A stretch of 61,628 nucleotides of DNA from Bacillus alkalisoli (GCF_002797415.1 NZ_NISO01000006.1:1-61628), one strand, 5' to 3'; positions 35,115 through 44,643 are shown, counted from the stretch's first letter. A program made the numbers and translations. The notes: generated by a model not told the origin, from the sequence alone.

Positions 35115-38100
35115 CTATTCTTTTGTTACTGTTTCTTTTTCAAGTTCAGGTTTATCTGTTTCAGCAGCTAAATTCTCAGCCGAATTCTCATCGTCATCAT
35201 CCATGTCTCTCATTTCAATCTCTTGATCGTCACCAGACAGAATTTTAACGTCCATACCTAAACTTTGTAATTCTTTAATTAATACTTTAAACGACTCAGG
35301 AACCCCTGGTTCCGGTACGTTCTCACCTTTAACGATTGCCTCATACGTTTTCACACGCCCAACTACATCATCCGATTTTACTGTCAAGATTTCTTGTAGT
35401 GTATATGCTGCACCGTATGCTTCTAGTGCCCAAACCTCCATCTCACCGAAACGTTGTCCACCAAACTGTGCTTTACCACCTAATGGCTGTTGCGTTACTA
35501 ATGAGTAAGGTCCAGTTGAACGAGCGTGAAGTTTATCGTCAACCATGTGCGCAAGTTTAATCATGTACATGATTCCTACGGATACACGGTTATCAAATGG
35601 TTCACCTGTTCTACCATCAAATAATACAGTTTTCGCATCACGTGCCATACCTGCTTCATCAAGAGTTGACCATACATCTTCCTCACGAGCACCATCAAAT
35701 ACTGCGGATGCAACGTGAATTCCTAAATATCTAGCAGCCATACCTAAGTGAAGTTCTAGTACTTGCCCGATGTTCATACGAGATGGTACCCCTAATGGAT
35801 TTAACATGATATCAACCGGAGTTCCATCTGGTAAATAAGGCATATCTTCTTCTGGTAAAATCCTAGAGATTACACCTTTGTTACCGTGACGTCCCGCCAT
35901 TTTATCTCCTTCAGAAATCTTACGTTTCTGAACGATATAAGCGCGAACAAGTTGGTTTACTCCTGGGGGAAGCTCATCTCCATCTTCACGGTTAAATACT
36001 TTTACATCTAAGACGATTCCGCCACCACCGTGTGGTACACGTAAAGAAGTATCACGAACTTCACGAGCTTTTTCTCCAAAGATTGCGTGTAATAGACGCT
36101 CTTCAGCAGTTAGTTCTGTTACACCTTTAGGAGTAACTTTACCTACAAGAAGGTCTCCGTCTTTTACTTCTGCACCGATACGGATAATACCACGGTCATC
36201 TAAGTTCTTTAAAGCATCTTCCCCTACGTTAGGGATATCTCTTGTAATTTCTTCAGGTCCAAGTTTTGTGTCACGAGATTCAGACTCGTATTCCTCAATA
36301 TGAACTGAAGTATATACATCGTCTTTTACAAGACGTTCACTCATGATAATAGCATCCTCATAGTTGTATCCATCCCAAGTCATGAATGCAACCATAACGT
36401 TTCTACCTAGAGCTAATTCTCCTTTTTCCATTGAAGGACCGTCTGCAAGGATTTCTCCTTTAACAACTTGGTCTCCAACTGAAACGATAGGACGTTGGTT
36501 GTAACATGTACCTTGGTTTGAACGAACGAATTTAAGCATGCGGTACTTATCTAAGTCACCTTTTACTTGTTGTCCATCTACTTCTTGAATACGACGCACC
36601 CACACTTCACGTGCTTCTACGCGCTCCACAACACCTGGGTGTTTACAAATAACTGCAGCACCAGAGTCTCTTGCTGAAACGTGTTCCATACCTGTACCTA
36701 CGATTGGTGATTCAGGGTTTAATAAAGGAACAGCTTGACGTTGCATGTTCGCTCCCATTAACGCACGGTTCGAGTCATCATTTTCTAAGAACGGAATACA
36801 TGCTGTTGCAGCAGATACTACTTGCTTTGGTGATACATCCATATAGTCAATGCGTTCGCGTTTCACAACTGTGTTTTCACCACGGAAACGTGATACTACA
36901 TTTTCATCTAAAAATTCTCCGTCTTCACCTAAACGAGCATTCGCTTGGGCAACTACGTAGTTATCTTCTTCATCTGCTGTCAAGTAATCAATTTGACTTG
37001 TCACTTTTCCTGTGTCTGGATCAACACGACGGTAAGGTGTTTCAATGAAGCCGAATTTATTTACTTTAGCAAATGATGATAAGGAGTTAATTAATCCAAT
37101 GTTTGGTCCCTCTGGCGTTTCAATTGGACACATACGACCGTAGTGAGAATAGTGAACGTCACGCACTTCGAATCCAGCGCGCTCACGCGTTAATCCACCA
37201 GGTCCTAATGCTGAAAGTCTACGTTTATGTGTTAATTCTGCTAGTGGGTTAGTTTGATCCATGAACTGAGATAGCTGTGAACTACCGAAGAACTCTTTAA
37301 TTGATGCTATTACAGGTCTAATGTTGATTAATTGCTGTGGTGTAATGGTAGCTGTATCTTGAATGGACATTCTTTCACGAACTACACGTTCCATTCTCGA
37401 TAGACCGATACGGAACTGATTCTGTAATAGTTCTCCAACAGAACGTAAACGTCTGTTACCAAGGTGGTCAATATCATCTGTATCTCCTACGCCATGTAGT
37501 AAGTTAAAGAAATAACTAATAGAAGCAATGATATCTGCAGGAGAAATATGTTTTACTTTCTCTTCGATATAACCGTTCCCGATTACTAGAATTTCTTTTT
37601 CTCCTTCACTGTCGTTTGGAGCATAGATTTTTATTGGTTGTAATGCTACTTCGTTTGTAATTACACCAGCACTTGGGTGAGATGATTGTAGGTTTACACC
37701 ATTCTCTAAGTGTGGGATAATTTTGTCCAAGTTTCTGCGGTCTAGTAGTGTACCTTTTTCTACTAAGATTTCTCCTGTTTCATGATCCACTAAAGTTTCC
37801 GCAATTCTTTGATTGAATAAACGATTTTTAATATGAAGCTTTTTATTAATCTTGTATCTTCCAACACTTGCTAAATCATAGCGTTTTGGATCAAAGAAAC
37901 GAGATTCTAATAAACTCTTTGCATTTTCAACCGTAGGTGGTTCACCCGGGCGTAAACGCTCATAAATTTCTAGTAATGCTTTTTCTGTACTTTCCGTATT
38001 ATCTTTATCAAGTGTATTGCGTAAGTACTCATTATCACCTAATAAGTCGATAATTTCTTGATCCGTACCATATCCAAGCGCACGCAAAAGAACCGTTACT

Positions 38101-38672
38101 GGTAGTTTACGAGTACGATCGATACGAACGTATACTACATCCTTCGCATCTGTCTCATATTCTAACCAAGCACCACGGTTTGGAATAACAGTAGCAGAGA
38201 AACCTTTTTTCCCATTTTTATCTACTTTCCCACTGTAATATACAGATGGAGAGCGAACAAGCTGAGAAACAATAACACGTTCTGCACCGTTAATCACAAA
38301 AGTACCAGTATCCGTCATAAGTGGGAAATCTCCCATAAACACATCTTGGTCTTTCACTTCGCCTGTTTCTTTAATAATCAAGCGAACTTTAACACGTAAT
38401 GGAGCCGAGTATGTAACATCTCTCTCTTTTGATTCTTCTACAACATATTTTGGTTCTCCAAGACTATAATCAATAAATTCTAATGATAGATTTCCAGTGA
38501 AATCATCAATAGGGGAAATATCTTGGAACATCTCCCTTAATCCTTCATCTAAAAACCATTGATAGGATGAAGTTTGAATCTCAATTAAATTTGGTAATTC
38601 TAACACTTCACTAATGCGAGCATAACTTCTGCGTTGGCGGTGTCGTCCATACTGAACAAGTTGACCTGTCAA
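35115..38672 (-). CDS. rpoB: RNA polymerase beta subunit
   Basis: Beta of 1185 aa. The rifampicin region reads [13 protein letters not shown] then [15 protein letters not shown], so the Asp, His and Ser positions tied to resistance are wild type. [17 protein letters not shown] and other catalytic-face blocks are present, with an acidic C-terminal tail. I assign a TTG start at 38672 after GAGGGGTGAATCAG; the first residues [16 protein letters not shown] match the B. subtilis protein, which also begins at TTG. Confidence 0.98.
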   Translation of the reverse strand: MTGQLVQYGRHRQRRSYARISEVLELPNLIEIQTSSYQWFLDEGLREMFQDISPIDDFTGNLSLEFIDYSLGEPKYVVEESKERDVTYSAPLRVKVRLIIKETGEVKDQDVFMGDFPLMTDTGTFVINGAERVIVSQLVRSPSVYYSGKVDKNGKKGFSATVIPNRGAWLEYETDAKDVVYVRIDRTRKLPVTVLLRALGYGTDQEIIDLLGDNEYLRNTLDKDNTESTEKALLEIYERLRPGEPPTVENAKSLLESRFFDPKRYDLASVGRYKINKKLHIKNRLFNQRIAETLVDHETGEILVEKGTLLDRRNLDKIIPHLENGVNLQSSHPSAGVITNEVALQPIKIYAPNDSEGEKEILVIGNGYIEEKVKHISPADIIASISYFFNLLHGVGDTDDIDHLGNRRLRSVGELLQNQFRIGLSRMERVVRERMSIQDTATITPQQLINIRPVIASIKEFFGSSQLSQFMDQTNPLAELTHKRRLSALGPGGLTRERAGFEVRDVHYSHYGRMCPIETPEGPNIGLINSLSSFAKVNKFGFIETPYRRVDPDTGKVTSQIDYLTADEEDNYVVAQANARLGEDGEFLDENVVSRFRGENTVVKRERIDYMDVSPKQVVSAATACIPFLENDDSNRALMGANMQRQAVPLLNPESPIVGTGMEHVSARDSGAAVICKHPGVVERVEAREVWVRRIQEVDGQQVKGDLDKYRMLKFVRSNQGTCYNQRPIVSVGDQVVKGEILADGPSMEKGELALGRNVMVAFMTWDGYNYEDAIIMSERLVKDDVYTSVHIEEYESESRDTKLGPEEITRDIPNVGEDALKNLDDRGIIRIGAEVKDGDLLVGKVTPKGVTELTAEERLLHAIFGEKAREVRDTSLRVPHGGGGIVLDVKVFNREDGDELPPGVNQLVRAYIVQKRKISEGDKMAGRHGNKGVISRILPEEDMPYLPDGTPVDIMLNPLGVPSRMNIGQVLELHLGMAARYLGIHVASAVFDGAREEDVWSTLDEAGMARDAKTVLFDGRTGEPFDNRVSVGIMYMIKLAHMVDDKLHARSTGPYSLVTQQPLGGKAQFGGQRFGEMEVWALEAYGAAYTLQEILTVKSDDVVGRVKTYEAIVKGENVPEPGVPESFKVLIKELQSLGMDVKILSGDDQEIEMRDMDDDDENSAENLAAETDKPELEKETVTKE

Positions 38673-38744
38673 CTGATTCACCCCTCGTATCAAGCGTAAT
38701 TAAGAAAAAATTTATGTTTTAACATAAGTATTTCTACTATGCTA

Positions 38745-38780
38745 AAAAAGAAAAATGGTTTCTAATAGAAAACCACATTT
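38745..38780 (-). terminator. Terminator-like hairpin between ybxB and rpoB
   Basis: Minus-strand GGTTTTCTATTAGAAACC (one bulge) with flanking A-T pairs, followed by TTTTTCTTTTTT. It could end ybxB transcripts or, as it lies downstream of a candidate rpoB promoter, act as an attenuator. Confidence 0.7.
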
Positions 38781-38826
38781 TTACATACGCGCTATTGATT
38801 TTACTATCTTTTCCAAGCATACTAAT

Positions 38827-38856
38827 TTTATACATATAAATGTAGAAAACGCACAA
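38827..38856 (-). promoter_or_regulatory. Candidate rpoB promoter
   Basis: Minus-strand TTGTGC (38851-38856), 18-nt spacer, TATAAA (38827-38832), about 155 bp before rpoB. The match is moderate. Confidence 0.45.
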
Positions 38857-38921
38857 AAAAATAGACGCTCAGAAAAATACATATTGGCATTAAACAATGC
38901 TATCACAAGAAAAATTAAACG

Positions 38922-39524
38922 TCAACCTTTTTTTGCTTTTATGATATAATAACCTTTTTTCTTTACCACTACTTCTACTTCATCAAAAACATCTGTAAGT
39001 TTATCGATAGCTGAAGGAGCACCTTGCTTTTTCTGTATCACGATCCAAAGCTCACCTTTATCGACTAATCTATCAAATGCATTTTCTAGAATTTCATGGA
39101 CAACTTTCTTCCCAGCCCGAATAGGTGGATTGGATAGGATGGCTGCATACTTATTATTCTGCACACTTTCATATATAAAGCTTTTTAAGACTGTTACGTT
39201 TTTCACTTGATTTTTTTCAGCATTCTCTGTAGCCAATTGCAAAGCTCTTTCGTTTACATCTACCATCGTAATTTGTTTGTCGTTGTACCTTTTCGCAATG
39301 GAGATTCCTATCGGGCCATAACCACACCCTACATCTAAAATTCCTCCATCTGTTTCGGGAGATACAAACGTTTCTATTAATAAGCGTGATCCGAAATCTA
39401 TCTCTTTTTTTGAAAACACTCCTGCATCTGTTATGAAACTAAATTTCGTTTCATTTAACATAAAATCGAAAGACTGCCTATTACTTTCAACAGAAGGGTT
39501 ATTTGTATAATAATGATCCGCCAC
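38922..39524 (-). CDS. ybxB: Class I SAM-dependent methyltransferase YbxB (RsmC-like)
   Basis: A 200-aa methyltransferase: SAM-binding motif DVGCGYGPIG, acidic motif MVDVNERAL, catalytic NPPIRAGK typical of RsmC-type guanine-N2 rRNA methyltransferases. The exact target base in Bacillus is not known to me. The GTG at 39524 follows AAAGGAGGTTGCGTC. The gene lies between the rplL terminator and rpoB, as in B. subtilis. Confidence 0.9.
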   Translation of the reverse strand: MADHYYTNNPSVESNRQSFDFMLNETKFSFITDAGVFSKKEIDFGSRLLIETFVSPETDGGILDVGCGYGPIGISIAKRYNDKQITMVDVNERALQLATENAEKNQVKNVTVLKSFIYESVQNNKYAAILSNPPIRAGKKVVHEILENAFDRLVDKGELWIVIQKKQGAPSAIDKLTDVFDEVEVVVKKKGYYIIKAKKG

Positions 39525-39612
39525 GACGCAACCTCCTTTGTAGATTAAAAATCATAGCATAACAACTTTATTATTATCTCTTTCGAGTAAAAAAATATAC
39601 GTGGAAAAGCAG

Positions 39613-39645
39613 TAAAAAAGCCCGCTAACACGTTAGCGAGCTTTT
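39613..39645 (-). terminator. Terminator of rplJ-rplL
   Basis: Minus-strand AGCTCGCTAA/TTAGCGGGCT stem with a 4-nt loop and a TTTTTTA tail, a few bp past rplL. It need not be complete: in Bacillus partial read-through toward rpoB occurs. Confidence 0.9.
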
Positions 39646-39652
39646 AGCAATA

Positions 39653-40015
39653 TTACTTAACTTCTACAGAAGCTCCAACTTCTTCAAGTTTAGCTTTCAC
39701 TTCTTCAGCTTCTTCTTTAGCAATACCTTCTTTAACAGCTTTAGGAGTGTTGTCAACTAATTCTTTAGCTTCTTTTAAGCCAAGACCAGTGATTTCACGT
39801 ACTACTTTGATAACTTTAATTTTTTGAGCACCAGCAGAAGCTAATACTACATCAAATTCAGTTTGCTCAGCAGCAGCTTCAGCGCCACCAGCAGCAGCCA
39901 TTGCCATAGGTGCAGCAGCAGTTACTCCAAATTCTTCTTCGATAGCTTTTACTAAGTCGTTTAATTCTAAAACAGTCATGTTTTTAACTGCTTCAATGAT
40001 TTGTTCTTTAGTCAT
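39653..40015 (-). CDS. rplL: 50S ribosomal protein bL12 (L7/L12)
   Basis: L7/L12 of 120 aa: N-terminal dimerisation helices, Ala/Met/Glu-rich hinge (about 33-52: [17 protein letters not shown]), C-terminal factor-binding domain with [12 protein letters not shown]. It forms the stalk that recruits EF-Tu and EF-G. Its gene is 61 bp after rplJ, whose product anchors it. GGAGGAAATAACA precedes the ATG. Confidence 0.98.
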   Translation of the reverse strand: MTKEQIIEAVKNMTVLELNDLVKAIEEEFGVTAAAPMAMAAAGGAEAAAEQTEFDVVLASAGAQKIKVIKVVREITGLGLKEAKELVDNTPKAVKEGIAKEEAEEVKAKLEEVGASVEVK

Positions 40016-40076
40016 TGTTATTTCCTCCTTGTGATTGTTAAATAGTTTTATTTTTAACTAACTTGCAAGTTGTAAA

Positions 40077-40577
40077 TTAAGCGCCTTGTTCTTCTTTTTG
40101 TTCTGCAACTGCTTTCGTAACAAGAGCCATGCTGCGCATTGGAGCTTGAAGAACAGATAGTAACATTGAAAGTAAACCTTCGCGCGATGGAAGTTCAGCA
40201 AGAGCTTTCACTTCTTCAACAGACGCTACGTTTCCTTCAATTACACCAGCTTTAATTTCTAATGCTTCATGCTTTTTAGCGAAGTCATTTAAAATTTTAG
40301 CAGGAGCAACTACATCTTCTGTAGAGAACGCGATTGCGTTCGGGCCAGTTAACGCATCGTTAAGACCGTTAATTTCAGCCGCTTCTGCAGCACGACGAGT
40401 TAAAGAGTTTTTGTAAACTTTGAATTCAACTCCAGCTTCACGAAGTTGTTTACGAAGTTCCGTTATTTCAGATACTGTTAAACCACGGTAGTCTACAACG
40501 ATTGTTGATACAGACGCGCGTAATTTCGCAGCGATATCATCAACAACTTGCATTTTTAATTCAACTGCTTTGCCCAT
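40077..40577 (-). CDS. rplJ: 50S ribosomal protein uL10
   Basis: L10 of 166 aa, [20 protein letters not shown] at the start; N-terminal rRNA-binding domain and C-terminal helix that carries L7/L12 dimers. The L10-L12 complex binds the leader of its own mRNA, and such a leader is visible upstream. TAGGAGGTGTAACG precedes the ATG. Own promoter lies just past rplA. Confidence 0.97.
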   Translation of the reverse strand: MGKAVELKMQVVDDIAAKLRASVSTIVVDYRGLTVSEITELRKQLREAGVEFKVYKNSLTRRAAEAAEINGLNDALTGPNAIAFSTEDVVAPAKILNDFAKKHEALEIKAGVIEGNVASVEEVKALAELPSREGLLSMLLSVLQAPMRSMALVTKAVAEQKEEQGA

Positions 40578-40589
40578 CGTTACACCTCC

Positions 40590-40770
40590 TATTAAGTGAT
40601 TACTACTTATACCGACCGGTGTACATTAAAATACCCCCACATGACATGGAGGTAGAAATTTAATCGTTAAAACAAAATTGCTTTATCGTCAAATTTACAC
40701 CTCGGTAGGGAATTAAGCTACTAAGTAGCACCTACTGTCTACGGTACAAACAATATTATATTTTTAACAC
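40590..40770 (-). promoter_or_regulatory. L10 leader RNA of rplJL
   Basis: The leader between promoter and rplJ carries the conserved GTAGACAGTAGGTGC block (near 40726-40740), the CCCTACCGAGGTG block pairing back with it (40704-40716), and a later TACCTCC...GGGGGTA hairpin followed by TTTTAAT (40629-40654). This fits the L10 leader family of Bacillales. The late hairpin resembles an intrinsic terminator, which would make this an attenuator. Confidence 0.78.
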
Positions 40771-40777
40771 AACGATT

Positions 40778-40806
40778 ATTATAATCGCGTGAGTTATAAA
40801 AGTCAA
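40778..40806 (-). promoter_or_regulatory. Promoter of rplJL
   Basis: Minus-strand TTGACT (40801-40806), 17-nt spacer, perfect TATAAT (40778-40783), beginning a few bp past the rplA stop. Confidence 0.9.
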
Positions 40807-40810
40807 TATG

Positions 40811-41512
40811 TTAGTTTTTTACAGTGAAAGTAGAAGGATCAACTTTTACACCAGGTCCCATTGTAGAAGTAACTGTAACGTTCTTCACGTAAGTACCTTT
40901 TGCAGCAGCAGGCTTCACTTTTAACAAAGTATCATAGATAGTTGCGAAGTTTTCTACTAACTTCTCGTTTTCAAACGAAACTTTTCCGATTGGAACGTGA
41001 ATGTTACCAGCTTTGTCAACGCGGTATTCTACTTTACCAGCTTTGATTTCGTTAACTGCTTTCGTTACATCAAATGAAACTGTACCAGTTTTAGGGTTTG
41101 GCATTAATCCTTTAGGTCCTAATACACGACCAAGCTTACCAACTTCACCCATCATGTCTGGAGTAGCAACGATTACGTCAAAATCAAACCAACCTTGTTG
41201 GATTTTAGTGATGAAATCTGCATCCCCTACATAGTCAGCTCCAGCAGCTTCTGCTTCTTTCGCTTTTTCACCTTTAGCAAATACTAATACACGTTGAGTT
41301 TTACCTGTTCCGTGTGGAAGAACTACAGCACCACGAATTTGTTGATCGTTTTTACGAGGGTCAACTCCTAAACGGAATGCAACCTCTACTGTAGCGTCAA
41401 ACTTAGCAATGCTAGTCTTTTTCGCTAATTCAACCGCTTCTGTAACAGAGTATGCTACTGTACGGTCTACTAATTTAGCAGCTTCAATAAACTTCTTACC
41501 TTTTTTAGCCAT
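40811..41512 (-). CDS. rplA: 50S ribosomal protein uL1
   Basis: L1 of 233 aa starting [19 protein letters not shown]. Two-domain protein of the L1 stalk that moves E-site t[17 protein letters not shown] is the hinge signature. L1 can repress its own operon by binding mRNA that mimics its rRNA site. A 9-bp hairpin in the 114-bp gap after rplK might be involved, but that is speculation. GGAGGACGTTTAAA precedes the ATG. Confidence 0.97.
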   Translation of the reverse strand: MAKKGKKFIEAAKLVDRTVAYSVTEAVELAKKTSIAKFDATVEVAFRLGVDPRKNDQQIRGAVVLPHGTGKTQRVLVFAKGEKAKEAEAAGADYVGDADFITKIQQGWFDFDVIVATPDMMGEVGKLGRVLGPKGLMPNPKTGTVSFDVTKAVNEIKAGKVEYRVDKAGNIHVPIGKVSFENEKLVENFATIYDTLLKVKPAAAKGTYVKNVTVTSTMGPGVKVDPSTFTVKN

Positions 41513-41563
41513 TTTAAACGTCCTCCTTATGTGGTTTTAGCGGAATAACCTCCCACGAATAAA

Positions 41564-41596
41564 GGTTGCGAACTGGCCATAAACCGATTCGCAACC
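41564..41596 (-). repeat. Hairpin in the rplK-rplA spacer
   Basis: GGTTGCGAA (41564-41572) pairs exactly with TTCGCAACC (41588-41596) across a 15-nt loop. No U-run of note follows on the minus strand. Possible processing site or protein-binding site. Confidence 0.6.
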
Positions 41597-41626
41597 CTGT
41601 AAACATTTGCCTAACAGTTAATGGTA

Positions 41627-42052
41627 TTAGTCTTCAATAACAATACCCATGCTGCGAGCTGTACCTTCAACCATGCGCATTGCAGCTTCTACACTTGCAG
41701 CGTTTAGGTCTGGCATTTTAGTCTCAGCAATCTCGCGTACTTTGTCGCGCTTAACTGTTGCCACTTTATTACGGTTTGGTTCACCAGAACCAGACTGGAT
41801 ACCAGCTGCAACTTTTAATAATACTGCTGCAGGTGGAGTTTTCGTAATAAATGTAAATGAACGGTCTTCAAAAACCGTAATTTCAACAGGGATAATTAAT
41901 CCAGCTTGATCTGCAGTACGAGCGTTGAACTCCTTACAGAAACCCATGATGTTAACACCTGCTTGACCTAATGCCGGTCCAACTGGTGGTGCAGGGTTTG
42001 CTTTTGCTGCTGGAATTTGTAATTTTACCATTTTAATTACTTTTTTAGCCAC
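41627..42052 (-). CDS. rplK: 50S ribosomal protein uL11
   Basis: L11 of 141 aa: N-terminal domain with the Pro-rich [20 protein letters not shown] (thiostrepton contact) and C-terminal domain binding the GTPase centre RNA. It also triggers RelA in the stringent response. I assign the GTG at 42052 because AAGGAGGTGTGTCTC precedes it and the length matches the family. The frame is open 20 codons upstream. Own promoter overlaps the nusG end. Confidence 0.97.
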   Translation of the reverse strand: MAKKVIKMVKLQIPAAKANPAPPVGPALGQAGVNIMGFCKEFNARTADQAGLIIPVEITVFEDRSFTFITKTPPAAVLLKVAAGIQSGSGEPNRNKVATVKRDKVREIAETKMPDLNAASVEAAMRMVEGTARSMGIVIED

Positions 42053-42182
42053 GAGACACACCTCCTTAAGTCCGTGATGTGGTATTTGGGATTGCTCCCT
42101 CCCACTCTCCAAATTCTTTATAATAAAAGATAAAGAATGTTAAAATTAGAACATCTCATTTTGAGACATACTGACCTTTGAA

Positions 42183-42211
42183 ATAATACCATTTATTAAT
42201 ATTAATTTCAA
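42183..42211 (-). promoter_or_regulatory. Promoter of rplK-rplA
   Basis: Minus-strand TTGAAA (42206-42211), 17-nt spacer, TATTAT (42183-42188) with extended TGG. About 130 nt of leader follow, including an ATTCTTTAT/ATAAAGAAT hairpin. Confidence 0.8.
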
Positions 42212-42222
42212 GTTCTTTTCGA

Positions 42223-42756
42223 TTATATTTTTTCTACCCCAGTAAAGTCAAGCTCTACTGGCGTTTCTCTACCAAACATATTAACTAGAACTTTTAATTT
42301 CTGCTTATCTTTGTCTAGTTCTTCAATTGTTCCAGTAAAGTTCGCAAATGGACCTTCTTTTACTTTCACTGTTTCGTTTAGTTCGAAATCGAACTCAACT
42401 GTTTTCTCTTCCATTCCCATACGCTTTAAAATGAAATCTATTTCATCTTGTAATAATGGTGTAGGTTTTGATCCTGCTCCACTAGAGCCTACGAAGCCAG
42501 TTACACCTGGTGTATTACGTACAACATACCATGAATCATCTGTCATAACGATTTCAACTAGAACGTAACCTGGGAAAACTTTCTTCTTGGTAACTTTCTT
42601 TTTCCCATTTTTAAAATCCGTTTCTTCTTCTTCAGGAACAACAACACGGAATATTTTATCTTGCATCCCCATTGATTCTACACGTTTTTCTAAATTTGCT
42701 TTTACTTTATTCTCATAACCAGAATAAGTGTGAACGACATACCAGTTCTTTTCCAT
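42223..42756 (-). CDS. nusG: Transcription termination/antitermination factor NusG
   Basis: NusG of 177 aa: N-terminal NGN domain (MEKNWYVVHTYSGYENKVKA) that clamps RNA polymerase and C-terminal KOW domain (VKVKEGPFANFTGTIEEL) that contacts Rho or S10. The ATG at 42756 gives the family length, but the nearest Shine-Dalgarno (GAGGGGGG) is about 20 nt away, with the palindrome GGACATTAGTCC in between; a TTG two codons earlier is only slightly nearer. It is preceded by its own candidate promoter and a terminator. Confidence 0.96.
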   Translation of the reverse strand: MEKNWYVVHTYSGYENKVKANLEKRVESMGMQDKIFRVVVPEEEETDFKNGKKKVTKKKVFPGYVLVEIVMTDDSWYVVRNTPGVTGFVGSSGAGSKPTPLLQDEIDFILKRMGMEEKTVEFDFELNETVKVKEGPFANFTGTIEELDKDKQKLKVLVNMFGRETPVELDFTGVEKI

Positions 42757-42804
42757 CCGCAAGGACTAATGTCCGTCCCCCCTCAAAAATATATTTTTAG
42801 ACAA

Positions 42805-42829
42805 ATGAAAAAACCCGTTGAACGGGTTT
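42805..42829 (-). terminator. Terminator or attenuator between secE and nusG
   Basis: Minus-strand AAACCCG-TTCAA-CGGGTTT stem followed directly by TTTTCATTTG (the U-run joins the right arm). It lies downstream of a candidate nusG promoter and 50 bp upstream of the nusG start, so nusG transcription must read through it. Confidence 0.82.
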
Positions 42830-42851
42830 CTCGAGTTACAATATTATTCAC

Positions 42852-42882
42852 ATTATACCATGAATAGACAATCGTTATTCAA
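42852..42882 (-). promoter_or_regulatory. Candidate nusG promoter (extended -10)
   Basis: Minus-strand TGGTATAAT (42852-42860) is a perfect extended -10; TTGAAT (42877-42882) lies 19 bp upstream of it. The predicted transcript begins about 20 nt before the terminator hairpin. Confidence 0.68.
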
Positions 42883-42927
42883 CATTTTAGAAAAATAATC
42901 GAATAATCGATTTTGTTTCGTCCTAGA

Positions 42928-42970
42928 TCACTACTAAGCGAACCTTGAATATGAAATTAATTAACTCAAT
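42928..42970 (+). repeat. Possible partial copy D of the AT-rich intergenic element
   Basis: TCACTACTAAGCGAACC followed by AATATGAAATTAATTAACTC resembles the right end of copy B. No left box was found at the expected distance, and its end touches the secE stop codon. Weak. Confidence 0.3.
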
Positions 42971-43149
42971 TATAAGATATTACGTAAAAGTGCAGAAATA
43001 CCTGTGTCAATCAAACCAAAGAATACCGCAACTAAAGCGACTGTTGTTACAACAATAACTGTATAGCGTGTTAATTCTTTTCGCTTTGGCCAGCTAACCT
43101 TTTTCATTTCACGAACTACATCACGGAAAAACTTAGTTAATCGTTGCAT
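42970..43149 (-). CDS. secE: Preprotein translocase subunit SecE
   Basis: A 59-aa single-span SecE read directly from the sequence: amphipathic N-terminal helix MQRLTKFFRDVVREMKKVSW, conserved PKRKEL, then one membrane helix (about 30-50) and a short tail ending RNIL. SecE clamps SecY, whose gene is at 15-16 kb. GGAGGTTACATGA precedes the ATG at 43149; another ATG four bases upstream is out of frame and soon stops. It lies between rpmG and nusG as usual. Confidence 0.95.
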   Translation of the reverse strand: MQRLTKFFRDVVREMKKVSWPKRKELTRYTVIVVTTVALVAVFFGLIDTGISALLRNIL

Positions 43150-43181
43150 TCATGTAACCTCCAACCCCGTAAAGTCCAAAT

Positions 43182-43331
43182 CTATTTTGTCTCACGATGA
43201 GCAGTGTGAGCATTGCATACTTTGCAAAACTTATTTATTTCTAAACGCTCGCTTTGGTTAGTAGCATTTTTAGTGGTTGTATAGTTTCTTGAACCACAGC
43301 TTGTACATGCGAGCACTACTTTTTTATTCAT
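43182..43331 (-). CDS. rpmG: 50S ribosomal protein bL33 (zinc form)
   Basis: L33 of 49 aa starting [20 protein letters not shown], with cysteine pairs CTSC and CKVC that bind zinc. This is the copy next to secE (rpmGB-type position in B. subtilis). GGTGATAAAACA precedes the ATG at 43331; 15 upstream in-frame codons lack a ribosome site. It may be read from the sigH promoter. Confidence 0.93.
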   Translation of the reverse strand: MNKKVVLACTSCGSRNYTTTKNATNQSERLEINKFCKVCNAHTAHRETK

Positions 43332-43409
43332 TGTTTTATCACCACATAAATTTTTATGTCCTTCAAACTGTAACACAATCGTAATACGAGTGTCAATAAA
43401 CCGTTTGGT

Positions 43410-44060
43410 CTACAGAGTAATCTCTCGTAACTCTAAGTACCTCTCTAGTTTTCTTTTCACACGTTGGAGTGCGTTGTCAATCGACTTTACATGTCGGTTT
43501 AAATCTTCTGAAATTTCTTGGTATGAACGACCATCTAAGTAAAGCACTAGAACTTTTCTCTCTAAATCGCTTAATAGTTCTTCCATCTTTACTTCAATAT
43601 CATCAAATTCTTCTTGATTGATAATTAATTCTTCTGGGTTCATCACTTTTGCTCCAGAGATTACGTCCATTAATGTACGATCTGATTCTTCATCATAAAT
43701 TGGCTTGTCCAAGGAAACATATGAATTTAATGGAATATGTTTCTGTCTAGTTGCCGTTTTTATTGCCGTAATAATTTGCCTTGTAATACACAACTCTGCA
43801 AATGCCTTAAAGGAAGATAACTTGTCCTCTTTAAAATCACGGATAGCTTTATACAAACCTATCATTCCTTCTTGGACAATATCTTCGCGGTCTGCACCAA
43901 TTAAAAAATAGGATCTTGCTTTGGCACGCACAAAGTTTTTGTACTTATTAATTAAGTAATCTAAAGCTTCGCTATTACCTGCATGCACTAATTCTACGAC
44001 ATGTTCATCTTCCATATGTTCCAATTTATCATGTGCCAATAATTGGTCGCTAATCACCAC
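43410..44060 (-). CDS. sigH: RNA polymerase sigma factor SigH
   Basis: A 216-aa sigma-70-family factor with region 2 (about 25-95: INKYKNFVRAKARSYF and GLYKAIRDFKEDK) and region 4 helix-turn-helix (about 165-205: LYLDGRSYQEISEDL). SigH directs transition-state, competence and early sporulation genes. GTG start at 44060 after GGGGGGATTCTT; a second GTG follows at once. Its sigma-A promoter lies just upstream; in B. subtilis AbrB represses it. Confidence 0.96.
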   Translation of the reverse strand: MVISDQLLAHDKLEHMEDEHVVELVHAGNSEALDYLINKYKNFVRAKARSYFLIGADREDIVQEGMIGLYKAIRDFKEDKLSSFKAFAELCITRQIITAIKTATRQKHIPLNSYVSLDKPIYDEESDRTLMDVISGAKVMNPEELIINQEEFDDIEVKMEELLSDLERKVLVLYLDGRSYQEISEDLNRHVKSIDNALQRVKRKLERYLELREITL

Positions 44061-44093
44061 AAGAATCCCCCCGACCGTACAGTAGATAGCAAT

Positions 44094-44123
44094 ATTATAC
44101 AGTAGTTATAAAAGTCCGGTCAA
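44094..44123 (-). promoter_or_regulatory. Promoter of sigH
   Basis: Minus-strand TTGACC (44118-44123), 18-nt spacer, perfect TATAAT (44094-44099). It fills the short gap after rae1. Confidence 0.82.
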
Positions 44124-44127
44124 CCTA

Positions 44128-44637
44128 TCATCGCTTCCCTCGACGCCATTTTTCGAAAATTTGTGAAATTTCTTCATTCAATTCAATTCTTTTAGATGGT
44201 TTTTTATTAGAAAAACTAATAACTCGCTTTTGAATTTTTAATTCTATTGCATTGATTTCAGTTAATAGCTCTCTAGCAGATTTTCGAAGTGCACCTTGCC
44301 CAAAAATTGCCCATTGTTCAGTAAAATCAGATGTAGCAACATGAACTTGCGTCTTAATATTTGAAAGCTCGATTGCTAATTTTTCTATCCGTTCATCTGC
44401 GGTTTCATTTTCCTTCGTATATATAACTTCCACTCTGTAATTATTATATTTGGTTTCTACCCCTTGTGTTAAATGAGCATCAAACACAATGATACAACGA
44501 AAGCCTGTATATGCTTGGTATTCAGCCATTTTAGAAACGAGAATATCTCTAGCTTGCGCTAGATCCTCGTTTCTAATTTGGCGTAATTCATGCCACGCGC
44601 CAATAATGTTATAGCCGTCGACTAGTAATATGTCCAT
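44128..44637 (-). CDS. rae1: Ribosome-dependent mRNA endonuclease Rae1 (YacP)
   Basis: A 169-aa NYN/PIN-like nuclease starting MDILLVDGYNIIGAWHELR; acidic residues Asp7 in VDGYN, Asp in IVFDAH and Asp in ATSDFTEQW are the likely metal site. Rae1 cuts certain mRNAs within the ribosomal A site in B. subtilis. Six bp separate it from rlmB; it is part of the cysS-mrnC-rlmB-rae1 run. Confidence 0.92.
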   Translation of the reverse strand: MDILLVDGYNIIGAWHELRQIRNEDLAQARDILVSKMAEYQAYTGFRCIIVFDAHLTQGVETKYNNYRVEVIYTKENETADERIEKLAIELSNIKTQVHVATSDFTEQWAIFGQGALRKSARELLTEINAIELKIQKRVISFSNKKPSKRIELNEEISQIFEKWRRGKR

Positions 44638-44643
44638 TACCTA

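Noticed and set aside
42388-42568. Plus-strand frame opposite nusG and similar antisense frames opposite ribosomal protein and rpoBC genes
   Set aside because: Shadows of highly biased coding sequence; none has a ribosome site or a recognisable protein motif.
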